Below, in pieces: positions 1-8,952 of a stretch of 32,455 bases of DNA. The stretch is from contig CP070718.1 in NCBI GenBank assembly GCA_020350565.1, forward strand, positions 2,988,110 through 3,020,564, written 5' to 3'. Both the position numbers and the translations under genes were made by a program. The notes under the pieces were generated by a model that saw only the letters and a program-made list of their open reading frames with translations, was not told the DNA's origin and ran no database searches. The number at the start of each line of letters is the position of its first letter. Position 1 is the first letter of the stretch. The stretch comes from Phycisphaerales bacterium (GTDB lineage: Bacteria > Planctomycetota > Phycisphaerae > UBA1845).

Positions 1-840
1 GTATCGGGTGAACGCATTGCTGTTACGGCCGTTGCGCGTCGGCAGCACGCAATCGAACATGTCCACACCGGCCTCAACCGCCGCCAGCATGTCCCGCGGC
101 ATGCCCACGCCCATCAGGTAGCGAGGCCGGTCCGCAGGCAGCATCGCCGCAACCGGGCCCAGCGTGCGGATCATCTCCTCGTGGCTCTCACCCACCGACA
201 GCCCGCCGATCGCGTAGCCGTCGAACCCAATCTCGATCAGCTTGGCCGTACACTGTTTGCGAAGGTCCAGATCAAGCCCACCTTGAACGATTCCGAAGAG
301 TGCCTGATCGGGTCGTTGGTGGGCCTTCTTGCACTCAGCGGCCCAGCGCATCGTCCGCTCAACGGCCTCTTCGATCGCGGATCGCTCGGATGGCAGCGGC
401 GGGCACTGATCGAACGCCATAATCACGTCGGCACCCAGTTTGTTCTGGATTTCCATCGCCGCCCGCGGGTCCAGCCGAAGAGGTTTCCCATCGACATGCG
501 AGAAGAACTCCACGCCGTCCTCGTCGACTCTGTTGATCCCGCCAAGCGAGAACACCTGGTAGCCGCCGCTATCAGTGAGGATGGGCCCATCCCAGCCCAT
601 GAACGCATGCAGCCCGCCCAGGTCGCGTACGACGTTCGCCGTCGGCCTGAGTTGAAGGTGGTAGGTGTTGGCCAGGATCATGACGGCCCCGGTGCCGCGA
701 AGCTGCGTCGGCGTCACCCCTCGGATCGTGCCGGCCGTCCCTACCGGCATGAACACCGGGGTCTCCACCACCCCGTGAGGCGTCACCAGCCGGCCCAATC
801 GGGCGCCGCCGGACGTATGGGTAACCTCGAACGAGAACAT
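1..840 (-). CDS. tgt: Queuine/preQ1 tRNA-guanine transglycosylase, 5' part only
   Basis: This frame is open from an ATG at 840 to the window edge and gives the first 280 residues of a family usually about 370-430 long. The enzyme swaps guanine 34 in GUN-anticodon tRNAs for a queuosine precursor in the cytoplasm. Visible signatures are TDSGGYQVFS (the Asp at residue 90 is the family's general acid/base), FDQCPP, GIVQGG, GGLSVGE, and MFDCVLPTR with Asp263 at the position of the catalytic nucleophile. The Cys3-His zinc site lies beyond the window. There is no strong ribosome binding site before the ATG. The membrane protein gene upstream on the same strand ends 85 nt away, so co-transcription is possible. 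The family call is very secure; completeness of the C-terminus cannot be judged here. Confidence 0.96.
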   Translation of the reverse strand, partial: MFSFEVTHTSGGARLGRLVTPHGVVETPVFMPVGTAGTIRGVTPTQLRGTGAVMILANTYHLQLRPTANVVRDLGGLHAFMGWDGPILTDSGGYQVFSLGGINRVDEDGVEFFSHVDGKPLRLDPRAAMEIQNKLGADVIMAFDQCPPLPSERSAIEEAVERTMRWAAECKKAHQRPDQALFGIVQGGLDLDLRKQCTAKLIEIGFDGYAIGGLSVGESHEEMIRTLGPVAAMLPADRPRYLMGVGMPRDMLAAVEAGVDMFDCVLPTRNGRNSNAFTRY

Positions 841-925
841 GGATGAAGATGCTAGAGCGGGTCGGCGGATTCCGCAACGCGGGGGACCATCGAACACCGG
901 CCAGCGCGGCGCCCGGGCGTCCCAT

Positions 926-2593
926 TTATTCGCCTTCCTGTTCAGGCCTGCCGCTCACATTCTCGGCGCGTAGGAAGTGCAGCAATCGCTCCTTGTGCCA
1001 ACTGATCAGTGCCCCGCCAATGAGCACCGCGAAGCCGCCGCCGACCAGAACCGCCGCGACAGGATGCACCCCGTGCAGCACCCATCGTTCGGCAAGCAAA
1101 ACCGCATGTCCGGCAACCAGGACAACGGCCACCAGTCTATAGTGTGTCCAGCGCCATAGTTGCCCTGCAAGGAACAAGACGAGACTCATGGCGACGGTAT
1201 GCACACCTGCCAGCAAGGGGAGGGGGGGCGCCATGATTCGGGTCCATGGGCCGATTGCCAGAAACGCGATGGTGGCCAGGCGGAAGAGCAGGCCCGGTCG
1301 CTTGGTCTCCAGATGAAGGCCGATCAGAATGCTCCAGCCGACGGCAAGACCGACGATGAACCGATCCGCAGGAATCCTCTCCCACACCAAAAGGATGACG
1401 GCGGCCAGATGTAACACTAGCGCGAGCAGGGCTTCGCGGCGGGATCGACGCAGGCAGGCGATGAGCAACAGATACGCGGCAGCCACGTAGAGCGCGACGG
1501 TCCAAAGGTCTTGCGCCGGAATGAGCGATCCCCGAGCAGTGGGCAAGTCAGTCAAACCGCGGAGCAGCCGATAGACTCCAAGGCACAGCGCAGCGTTGCC
1601 CACGTGCAGTAGGGCGACGAACCGGTGGCGGAAATAGCCGAACAACCACGCGCCTCCCGCTGCAAGCGAGACGATCAGCATCGGATCGCGCAGCCACCAC
1701 GGCGTCAGCACCACCAGGACTTCGGCGTCAAAGGGCCGGAGCGTCAGAAGGATCGCAACAACGGGGAGCGCGCCAGCCGCTGCCACAAGGCGTCCGTCGC
1801 GTTTGCCTGCCAGCGAAAGCAACTCCATCCCGGCCGTAGAAACCGCAATGACCAGCGGCGAGGCGTAGAACCAGGCGGCGTGGCAGAAGAACGCGTGGTT
1901 CATCCCGACGAGGTGCGTGGCCGTGGCGATAATCGTCATGGTCAAGAATGTCAGCTCGTGACACCCGCACAAAGGATGTTCCCTGTGCCCGCGTGTTGCC
2001 TTCCTTCTTCGATAGACCGATGCGACCGGCAGACAGACCAGAGCGATGCCGCTGAGCACCCACCACGCGGCGTAGAGGAACAGCTCGTTCGTTCCGGAAG
2101 CAGATACCGGCACCTTCAAGAAAGGCGGTGCGACGGCGAGCAGTATGGCGCATGCGGCCCCCATAAATTGCCCCGGCAAGGTCAACCGGAGTCCCAGCCA
2201 CCGGCAGGTCAGCCGCATCTCCGCCAGGGCGATCAGGCACGCACCGGCGGCGAGGCAGGTGCCCAGGTCGGGGCGGAAGGCGGTCACTTCGATCGTGGCG
2301 GCCATCGGCCCGGTCCAGAACAAAGCGGCCACCAGCAGCAGCGATGCCTTATCCTCCGGTGATCGCCTGACCTTGTGCAGCAAGATGAGAATCCCGCTCA
2401 CGGCCCACTCGTAAACCTGCAGCACGATCAACGTCAGGAGGATCAGCCCGATGTCACCGGCGGCGCGGTCCGGGCCCACCAAAAGCAGCCGCGCTCCTAC
2501 GGCCATCATCGCGGCACTGATCAGGTACATCGGGTTGCGGTGCAAAACCCATGCAACAAAGCGCGCAATCCATCCCTGCATCTCACTCGACAT
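926..2593 (-). CDS. Orphan polytopic membrane protein
   Basis: This 555-residue protein is made almost entirely of hydrophobic segments separated by short Arg/His-rich loops. By eye there are roughly 14-16 membrane-spanning helices, so it sits in the inner membrane. I do not recognise a family motif: there is no transporter signature, glycosyltransferase DXD or Walker motif. The start is the ATG at 2593 because GGAGG lies 7 nt upstream. A TTG six codons earlier (2611) would overlap that binding site. A cluster of His and Cys residues lies in the middle (around HPLCGCHELTF and MNHAFFCHAAWF), which could hint at metal or heme binding, but this is speculation. It lies upstream of tgt on the same strand. 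That it is a real gene is well supported by length and composition; its function is unknown. Confidence 0.85.
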   Translation of the reverse strand: MSSEMQGWIARFVAWVLHRNPMYLISAAMMAVGARLLLVGPDRAAGDIGLILLTLIVLQVYEWAVSGILILLHKVRRSPEDKASLLLVAALFWTGPMAATIEVTAFRPDLGTCLAAGACLIALAEMRLTCRWLGLRLTLPGQFMGAACAILLAVAPPFLKVPVSASGTNELFLYAAWWVLSGIALVCLPVASVYRRRKATRGHREHPLCGCHELTFLTMTIIATATHLVGMNHAFFCHAAWFYASPLVIAVSTAGMELLSLAGKRDGRLVAAAGALPVVAILLTLRPFDAEVLVVLTPWWLRDPMLIVSLAAGGAWLFGYFRHRFVALLHVGNAALCLGVYRLLRGLTDLPTARGSLIPAQDLWTVALYVAAAYLLLIACLRRSRREALLALVLHLAAVILLVWERIPADRFIVGLAVGWSILIGLHLETKRPGLLFRLATIAFLAIGPWTRIMAPPLPLLAGVHTVAMSLVLFLAGQLWRWTHYRLVAVVLVAGHAVLLAERWVLHGVHPVAAVLVGGGFAVLIGGALISWHKERLLHFLRAENVSGRPEQEGE

Positions 2594-3080
2594 GAGAAGA
2601 CCTCCAATCAAAGAAAGATGATCTTCGGGTGTGTGTGCACGAAGCCCGTCCGCTGCCCGCCGGTTTCAGCCATGCGGACAAAGATGCAACTGACGGATCA
2701 TCGGCGGTAGACCTGCAAGCGAGATGATGTAGATGATAATGACTACGAGTCGTAAGACGGCAGGTCACACCGCATCACACACTATCTATAAAACGTATGA
2801 GCGCTGCTTTCCCGAAGTCAAGCATGAGGCGCACAAGCCGACTCAAAAATGCGCGGCCGACTTTGTCCCGGTGCACGTCACGTTCATTGCCCGGCCGCCA
2901 AGCCGGTGCCATGGAAGCCCTGGCAGCTCACCGCGGGCTTGCGAGACGGTACCCATTTATGAGATGCTCCGTTCATCCTTCTTGAGTCCCGCAAGGACGG
3001 ACGAATATGGCCTGGCGATTCGTCGCCGGGTCGGGCTTATTTCTCACACGATGAAACGGATCTTCGGCGGTGGCCTGTTT
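2594..3080. other. Intergenic stretch, no gene seen
   Basis: This stretch of nearly 490 bases lies between two minus-strand genes. I found no ORF with a convincing binding site, no tRNA and no strong terminator hairpin after the signalling gene. The GGAGG at 2601-2605 is the binding site for the downstream membrane protein. A plus-strand frame that starts here runs antisense into the signalling gene and is a shadow. The promoter of the membrane protein must lie here but I cannot point to a clear -35/-10 pair. Confidence 0.5.
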
Positions 3081-4766
3081 CTAGGCCGGTTTGGCGGACT
3101 TGAGGGCGGCTCGGATTTCGCTGAGGAGCTGATCGACTTTGAAAGGTTTGAAGAGGACGGCGCTGAGACCCTCGCGGCGGGCGCGAACGATCGCATGATT
3201 CGGGTCATAGCCGAAGCCGGTGATGAGAATCACCGGCGTGGCACCGTTCGCCTCCTTCGCGGCCGCAAAGATCTCGTACCCGTTCTTTCCGGGCATCTTG
3301 ATATCACTCAGCACAAGATCGAAGGGTTCGCGGGAGACGAGCTCGTACGCGGAGCCGCCATCCCCCACGGCCGTGACCTCACAACCGTAGCCGGTCAGCA
3401 CATCGCGGATCGTGTCACGGATGATGTCCTCGTCGTCGGCGACGAGCACTTTCTTCCCGGTCAACTCCGGATCACAACGAAACGTGCTCTTCGATCGCGC
3501 CCCGACCAGCCCGGGCTTCCGCGAGGTCACTTCATTGATCGACTCGCGGATCATCACCGCATGCTCCGAGATCGCTCGAAGCCGGTGCCGCAAATCATCA
3601 TGCCCGATGTAATCCTCAACCAAGCCCTCGACTTCGGTGAGGATGTCGTTCAGCGGGCCGGTGATCTGGGCCATGACGTCACTGCCCAGGCGACCGGTTG
3701 TCGTGTGACGCTCGGAGACCAACAGCTCCAGGATGTGCAGGGCGATGGCCAGGTAGCGCCCGAAGATCTCCGCAAACTGGCGATCATCCTCGCTGAAGGC
3801 ATTGCGCTTGGTGCTCTCGAAGTTGGCCACCCCGATGATGCGGTCATGTAGGCGAAGCGGAACGGTCAGGGATGACTTGGCCCCGGGGATACCCTCTATG
3901 TATCGGGAATCGAGCGAGACGTCCGGACAGATGTAGCTTCGCCCCCTGGCGGCCACAAAGCCCACGATGCCGTTGCCCTCGGTGGAGACGAGCAGTTCCA
4001 TGTGTGCTTGGGCGCCTGGTTGACCCGAAGAGAGCACCAGGTCCAACTTCTGCCGAGATCGGTCAAGCACGAAGATCGCAAAGTTGTCGAAGTGGAGCAG
4101 TTCTTTCGTGCTGCGCAGGATCTTCTGTTCCAGCAGGGACAGACGCTCCTGAACGTCCAGCCGCGAGAACTGTTCCGCGTCCAGGCGAACGAGTTCGCGG
4201 CCGGCCTGATCGAGGGCGTCAATCTTGTCCTGCAAACGCCGCGATTCCGTCGAATCCCACACGATCGACGCCACCTTGGTGATTCTCTTATCCAGGTCGA
4301 TCACGGGCGTTGCGGTCATCTCGAAGTGCTGATTCTCGGAGGTGGTGATGCTGAAGCGGCGTCCTCGCATTTCCGACGTGTCTTCCCGGGCCTGGGTCGT
4401 GGCCCACCTGAACGTCTCGACGCAGCATTGACTTACGCGGTCGCGAACCTCCTGCGGGAACCCCAGCATCTTCGGGTTCGCCCACACCAATTCGCCCGAC
4501 TCGTCGATGATGCAGACACCCTGGCTGATGGTGTCGAGGACCACGCTGGCCTGTTCGCTGAAGAAAACGCTCTTGAAGGGAATCAGGTCGGCGGCACAAC
4601 TGATGACAATGTCGTAAGGTTCGGACTCTAACGCTTCGAGGGCAGCTTCAAAGGTGTCCACGCGTTCGACACGCGCGCGCGCTTCGAGCCATTCCCCCAG
4701 ATCCTCCCAGGACTGGGGGCTGCCCAGAATCAGCACATGCATTGGCTTGACGCTTGTTCTTGGCAT
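3081..4766 (-). CDS. PAS-GAF-degenerate DHp-receiver signalling protein
   Basis: This 561-residue cytoplasmic protein has, in order, an N-terminal alpha/beta stretch resembling a truncated receiver (about 8-65), a PAS sensor (about 70-180), a short coiled coil (180-220), a GAF domain (about 205-350), a helical segment like a histidine-kinase dimerisation domain (355-425), and a complete receiver (437-557). The receiver has Asp444/Asp445, phosphoacceptor Asp488 in LVLSDIKMPG, Thr516 and Lys540. In the kinase-like helix the usual HExxNPL motif reads AQITGPL, so Ala366 stands where the phospho-His should be, and no ATP-binding domain follows. It probably senses a ligand and receives phosphate from another kinase. 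The ATG at 4766 is preceded by a purine-rich GGAGGGGGGAG about 10 nt away. A GTG at 4793 is a less likely start. Partners and output are unknown. Confidence 0.88.
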   Translation of the reverse strand: MPRTSVKPMHVLILGSPQSWEDLGEWLEARARVERVDTFEAALEALESEPYDIVISCAADLIPFKSVFFSEQASVVLDTISQGVCIIDESGELVWANPKMLGFPQEVRDRVSQCCVETFRWATTQAREDTSEMRGRRFSITTSENQHFEMTATPVIDLDKRITKVASIVWDSTESRRLQDKIDALDQAGRELVRLDAEQFSRLDVQERLSLLEQKILRSTKELLHFDNFAIFVLDRSRQKLDLVLSSGQPGAQAHMELLVSTEGNGIVGFVAARGRSYICPDVSLDSRYIEGIPGAKSSLTVPLRLHDRIIGVANFESTKRNAFSEDDRQFAEIFGRYLAIALHILELLVSERHTTTGRLGSDVMAQITGPLNDILTEVEGLVEDYIGHDDLRHRLRAISEHAVMIRESINEVTSRKPGLVGARSKSTFRCDPELTGKKVLVADDEDIIRDTIRDVLTGYGCEVTAVGDGGSAYELVSREPFDLVLSDIKMPGKNGYEIFAAAKEANGATPVILITGFGYDPNHAIVRARREGLSAVLFKPFKVDQLLSEIRAALKSAKPA

Positions 4767-5024
4767 TATCCACGCTCTCCCCCCTCCAAGCACTCCAAAC
4801 CGGAAGGCTGCTTCTCGTCATCATTATTCTAGGCCCGCGATCGGGGCTTCTCCCCCACCCCAGAGCGCTTGTTATCAGGCCCCGTTAATCAGGATACCAA
4901 CCCGCCCCGCGGCAACACAAGTCTTGATCGACGCAATTCTGCGGTGGGGCTTGACGAAATCGTAGGCCCCTCTCTTGGAATGCCGGAGTCTGACACTGTG
5001 ACGGGTGAGCAGGGGTTCTCGGAC

Positions 5025-5756
5025 TCATCGCCGTTGCGAGCCCGGCGTTGCTGGAGAGACTTCAGGCTCGCCTTCGCCACCTGCCGATGTTGGCGGCTGG
5101 CCGAACCGAGCCTCAGTGCCAGAAACGAGACGGCGGATGTTCGCCCGATGGCGCACGACCAACATCAAACTGACCAGGATGGCGAAGCTGAGAAAAGGCC
5201 ACTCCTCGAGCATCGATACGCCTCGATAGCGCGCGTAGAGATAATAGGTCACTGGGAAAAATACCCCGCCAAGCAGTGATCCGAGCGCGCTCATCCGCGA
5301 GACCAACAACGCCAGTGCCCAGACCGCAAGGCCGAATAACGCTGGATAGGTGAACTGAGGGTAGATTCCCAGGGTCACACCGAAGGACGTCGAGACCCCT
5401 TTGCCCCCTCGGAATCTCAGAAACGGCGAGTAATTATGCCCCAGGATCGCGGCCAGACCGACACCAAGCCAGACCGCGTTCACGACGGCCGCTTGGCACT
5501 CGCAGAGCTCCCCCGCCTGTAACAAGACCGTCCGGCTGCCCAGGCAGGGCCCCAGGCCCTTGAGCATATCGAGAAGGAAAACCGCTATTCCCCACCGTCG
5601 GCCCAAAGCGCGAACGACATTGGCCGCTCCGACGTTCCCGCTGCCCACCTTGCGGATATCCACGCCCTTCAGCCGGGCGAAGATCACCCCAAACGGAATA
5701 CCGCCCACCAGGTAGGCCGTCAGCATGGCAGAGACCGATACGAGTACGAAGAGCAT
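5025..5756 (-). CDS. plsY: Acyl-phosphate:glycerol-3-phosphate acyltransferase PlsY
   Basis: PlsY is an inner-membrane enzyme that transfers the acyl chain of acyl-phosphate to glycerol-3-phosphate, giving lysophosphatidate, the first committed step of phospholipid synthesis. The 243-residue product shows all three family motifs: GSGNVGAANVVRALG near residue 38, GHNYSPFLRFRGGKG near residue 106, and RHRANIRRLVSGTE near residue 205, among about seven hydrophobic segments. The last 25 residues after that motif are a polar, Gly/Pro-rich tail not needed for the family. GGGAG lies 7 nt before the ATG. The gene starts 2 nt after the stop of the GT4 glycosyltransferase, so translation is likely coupled and it is the last gene of the envelope cluster. 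Very secure. Confidence 0.97.
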   Translation of the reverse strand: MLFVLVSVSAMLTAYLVGGIPFGVIFARLKGVDIRKVGSGNVGAANVVRALGRRWGIAVFLLDMLKGLGPCLGSRTVLLQAGELCECQAAVVNAVWLGVGLAAILGHNYSPFLRFRGGKGVSTSFGVTLGIYPQFTYPALFGLAVWALALLVSRMSALGSLLGGVFFPVTYYLYARYRGVSMLEEWPFLSFAILVSLMLVVRHRANIRRLVSGTEARFGQPPTSAGGEGEPEVSPATPGSQRR

Positions 5757-5758
5757 GA

Positions 5759-6922
5759 TCAGGCTCCCGCGGGGGTCAGCGACTGATATAGCTCGATCAT
5801 GCCCGCCGTATGCCGGGCCATGCTTGCCCGTTCGGCCGTACGGCGAGCCGCCTGTCCCATCCGACTCCTGAGGTCCGCATCACCGAGCCGTTGAATACGA
5901 TCGACCAGGCCATCGACATCGTCAGCATCCTGCAGGACAAAGCCGCTGAGACCGTCCTCGATCATCTCGGACGCGCCGTCCCAGCGTGTCGTAATGCATG
6001 GTAGGCCCGCCGCCAGACCTTCGAGCACCACCCGACTGCACGGGTCGTAGTACGTCGGATGCACCAGCACGTCGACGGCGTGCCGGAATGCCGGCACGCG
6101 ATTACTTGGACCGGTGAACGTCAGCACCTTGTCGACACCCAACCGGACCGCCAGACGGTGCCACCGCCTTGAGTCGCCCCGACCCACGACCAGCGAACGA
6201 ACGCACCGCTCACTTTCTCGGCGAAGCCTCGACAGCGCCTCCAGCCACCAGCGCACCCCTTTGAGCCGGAAATTGTGCGCCACCAGCAGCACAGCCAACT
6301 CGTCATCGGCGATGCCGAACTCCCGGCGAAGCGCCGCTCGGTTCGCGGCCCGCTCCTCATCCGAGGCGCCGTCAGGATCGACCCCGTTGTACACCTTGTG
6401 AATCCGACGATCCGGCAGGCCGTAGTGCTCCTTAAGCTGGCGAACGACATAGTCGGAGATGGCGACCACGATCGGACCCTCGCCCGGCGCCAGCAGCCTG
6501 CGCTCCATCGCCAGCATGTAGCGCTGTTTGAAGTTGAGCCGACTGGTGCACCGTTTGAGGGAACGCCCGGTCACCGTGCGCCTTATGGCGACGTTTCTGC
6601 GGATCGTTTCCGCAACCGTGCCGCCTCGCGGCTGATAGATGTCCGCACCCATGCACGGCGATATGGCATGCACCACATCAAAGGAATCCTCCTTGAGCAG
6701 CCGCTGCACGCGACGAGCAAACGTTATGCTTCGTCGGGTGCGCGTCATGGCCGCCCCGGTGATCGTGTGCACGTGCAAGCCCGGAGTAGGCGAGGGACGG
6801 CTTCGTGTGAAGATGTGAAGCTCCACGCCGCCACCCATCAGATGATGCATGAACTGGAGGGTCGAGGTCTCGGCCCCGCCCCGCCATGCATCCAGCCATT
6901 CCGCCACGAGCGCCACCTTCAT
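5759..6922 (-). CDS. Family 4 glycosyltransferase of the LPS-core cluster
   Basis: This 387-residue protein has the two-Rossmann layout of GT-B enzymes. The N-terminus reads MKVALVAEWLDAWRGGAET, the acceptor-side signature of GT4 proteins. The C-terminal donor-binding part has SRVVLEGLAAGLPCITT followed by a Glu in ASEMIEDG, the usual E-x7-E type motif. The segment VLLVAHNFRLKGVRWW is typical of LPS-core transferases of the WaaG kind, so sugar addition to a lipid-linked core acceptor at the cytoplasmic face is the best guess. The sugar cannot be told from sequence. The ATG at 6922 overlaps the stop of the upstream kinase as ATGA and is preceded by GAGGGG. An in-frame ATG at 6946 would overlap more. 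It is followed after 2 nt by plsY. Confidence 0.9.
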   Translation of the reverse strand: MKVALVAEWLDAWRGGAETSTLQFMHHLMGGGVELHIFTRSRPSPTPGLHVHTITGAAMTRTRRSITFARRVQRLLKEDSFDVVHAISPCMGADIYQPRGGTVAETIRRNVAIRRTVTGRSLKRCTSRLNFKQRYMLAMERRLLAPGEGPIVVAISDYVVRQLKEHYGLPDRRIHKVYNGVDPDGASDEERAANRAALRREFGIADDELAVLLVAHNFRLKGVRWWLEALSRLRRESERCVRSLVVGRGDSRRWHRLAVRLGVDKVLTFTGPSNRVPAFRHAVDVLVHPTYYDPCSRVVLEGLAAGLPCITTRWDGASEMIEDGLSGFVLQDADDVDGLVDRIQRLGDADLRSRMGQAARRTAERASMARHTAGMIELYQSLTPAGA

Positions 6923-7812
6923 CGCCCCGTCCCCTCGGCTCGCCATCTTGCCTTGCGCTGCCGGTCGTGCCGCGCGATGCGGGCCGTCTTGGCCATAATC
7001 CGGCGGACCAGTCGCTTGGCTCGCCCGTCAAGCCTATCCACGTTCAGGTAGCGACGTAGCCAACGCAGTCGGTCGACGGTCGTCACCAGGTCGAAGGGCG
7101 TGGAATAGTTGAGCGAAGCCAAATCCTTGACAATCCATCGAGCCCGTCGCCACCGGGGCCTTATCACCCGTTGCAGGTCGATGAGATGCAGAGCCTCGTC
7201 CGACGCCGCGGCCTCATCGAAGAAGATGTGCGACAGGTACAGATCACGATGAATGTAGCCGCATCCGTGAAAACAAGCGACGAGGTCCGCCGTCCCGATG
7301 AGGGCGCGGCGGATCAGCGGCAGGTGCACATCCCGCGACCAGTTCGCCGCCAGGCGTTCCAACGACTCGCCGGGGACTGCGGCGGCGAGGATCGCGCTGC
7401 GAACCTCTCGTCCACTTCGTATCTCCTCACCGAAGGCGATCGGCATAATCGTCGTGATGCCGTCACGGGCGAGTTGGTGCATCCGGGCCCATTCGAGGCC
7501 GGCAACACTCACCGCACCGGTGTCAGACGCCCGAACCGCCCGCTGGACCTTGGGCGGAGGGTCGGTGAAGCGTTTGAGATACACGGTGCGCGTCCCTTCA
7601 GCTTCCCGCAAGCTCAATCGAATACGCTCCCGCCAGGATTCGAGCCCCGGCTTTCCGAGCGATTCGCCGGACGAGATCGCAAACAGAGCTTCCAGGCTAT
7701 CCAGTTCGTTGGCCAGGAGCAGAGGCTTGAAGGATGCCACAACGAGCACGTCGCCGAGAACCTCAGCGCCCGCTTGATCGGAAAGGGGCTCGCTGACAGC
7801 CGGCTGCTTCAT
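6919..7812 (-). CDS. WaaP/Kdo-kinase-like LPS core kinase
   Basis: This 297-residue protein belongs to the lipopolysaccharide kinase (Kdo/WaaP) group with a eukaryotic-protein-kinase-like fold. The phosphate-binding lysine is probably Lys80 in VYLKRF, with Glu107 as partner. The catalytic loop reads IHRDLYLSHIFF with Asp190, and the metal-binding triad is IDLQ (Asp212), typical of WaaP-type kinases rather than the DFG of protein kinases. In Gram-negatives such enzymes phosphorylate heptose or Kdo in the inner core. Its place directly between a heptosyltransferase and a GT4 enzyme supports that role. The start at 7812 forms an ATGA overlap with the end of waaF. A frame extension upstream to 7938 lies inside waaF and is rejected. 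The substrate position is not predictable. Confidence 0.9.
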   Translation of the reverse strand: MKQPAVSEPLSDQAGAEVLGDVLVVASFKPLLLANELDSLEALFAISSGESLGKPGLESWRERIRLSLREAEGTRTVYLKRFTDPPPKVQRAVRASDTGAVSVAGLEWARMHQLARDGITTIMPIAFGEEIRSGREVRSAILAAAVPGESLERLAANWSRDVHLPLIRRALIGTADLVACFHGCGYIHRDLYLSHIFFDEAAASDEALHLIDLQRVIRPRWRRARWIVKDLASLNYSTPFDLVTTVDRLRWLRRYLNVDRLDGRAKRLVRRIMAKTARIARHDRQRKARWRAEGTGR

Positions 7813-8912
7813 GACCCGTCCTCGCGGGCGTACATTTCCAGAAGCTCCACACACGCGTCGTGGGCGGCGTCGACCGTGACGCCGAACATGCACTTGAGGT
7901 GTTCCTGCGGACAGATGCGCTGTTGACAGGGACCGCAATCCACATCGATCCTCACGATGCGTTCGGCCTCATAGCTTGTGGCCGTCCACTCCGGATGCGT
8001 CGGGCCGAAGATCGTCACGACCGGCACATCAAAAGCCTTGGCAAAGTGCCGGAGCCCGGCGTCGTTGCACAACAGCAGATCACTCCGACGCACCAGCGAC
8101 TTCAATTCACCCAGCGACAGGCGCGGATCATCGAAGACTGCGGCGCTCCGATTCATCGCGGATGCGATCTCGCGGGCGATATGCTCTTCGCCAGGCCCGC
8201 AGGTGACGACCACGGATGCTCCTTTCTCCTCGATGAGTCGATCGGCAACGGCCGCAAAACGATCCGGAAACCAGCACTTCGCGGTCCCGTACTTCCCGCC
8301 GGGACTGATCACGATAAGGGGGCCGCCCGGGGCATCTTTGCTCAGGCCGGCGCTACGCAAGTGCTGATCCAACGTGACGTCGCAGTCAGGTGTGGTGAAC
8401 AGTTCGAGCCGATCGTCGGGCCGCTCGCAGCCGAGGGCTTCGGCCAGGTCCGCGTAGTACGCCACAAGAGGCATCGGCACGAACTTCCCATCCACGCGGT
8501 TGCGGACCGGCACGCGATCGGTCAAGAGCAGGCCGCGACCGTCGCGGTTATATCCGATCCGACGCCTTGCCCCCGCATGCCAGGCGATGAGAGCTGACCG
8601 AAACGAATTGGGCAGGAGGATCGCCAGATCGAACCGCCTCTTCCGAAGCGTTCGCCTCAGCCCGCGGTATTCGCGATGCCATGGCCTGGGCCGAGTGCTG
8701 ACGGGCCAGTACACGCACTCGTCCATCCAGTCACCACCTTCGATCAGATCCCGAAGGTTCTCCTCAGCCAAAAACGTGATGGATGCGTCGCGAAATCGAT
8801 TTCGGACGGTGCGGAGGAACGGCGTGGCCATCACGAAGTCACCCACCCATGTCGGCAGGACGACGAGCACGGCCCGCGTATCGCCGGGCAGTTTGCGAAC
8901 TGCGGTTTTCAC
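7809..8912 (-). CDS. waaF: ADP-heptose:LPS heptosyltransferase (GT9, WaaF/WaaC type)
   Basis: This 367-residue GT-B protein fits family GT9. The N-terminus has LPTWVGDFVMATPFLR, close to the PxWVGDxVMxxPL signature. The middle has VISPGGKYGTAKCWF with a phosphate-loop-like glycine run. Near the C-terminus is LLCNDAGLRHFAKAF followed by VTIFGPTHPEW, as in WaaF proteins. These enzymes add L-glycero-D-manno-heptose from ADP-heptose to the Kdo-lipid A acceptor at the cytoplasmic membrane. A group of Cys residues near the C-terminus (CGPCQQRICPQEHLKC) also occurs in many WaaF relatives. The first possible start is a GTG at 8912, just after an in-frame stop; the binding site is weak. The gene overlaps the following kinase gene by ATGA. 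WaaC versus WaaF cannot be separated firmly, but WaaF is favoured. Confidence 0.92.
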   Translation of the reverse strand: MKTAVRKLPGDTRAVLVVLPTWVGDFVMATPFLRTVRNRFRDASITFLAEENLRDLIEGGDWMDECVYWPVSTRPRPWHREYRGLRRTLRKRRFDLAILLPNSFRSALIAWHAGARRRIGYNRDGRGLLLTDRVPVRNRVDGKFVPMPLVAYYADLAEALGCERPDDRLELFTTPDCDVTLDQHLRSAGLSKDAPGGPLIVISPGGKYGTAKCWFPDRFAAVADRLIEEKGASVVVTCGPGEEHIAREIASAMNRSAAVFDDPRLSLGELKSLVRRSDLLLCNDAGLRHFAKAFDVPVVTIFGPTHPEWTATSYEAERIVRIDVDCGPCQQRICPQEHLKCMFGVTVDAAHDACVELLEMYAREDGS

Positions 8913-8952
8913 AGCCGTATCTTAGCCCGCCGGGGAAATCGGGTCCAAAGTC

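Noticed and set aside
2733-3851. Plus-strand open frame of 372 codons
   Set aside because: It runs antisense through the receiver and GAF part of the signalling gene, has no domain motif and no binding site; a GC-rich shadow frame.
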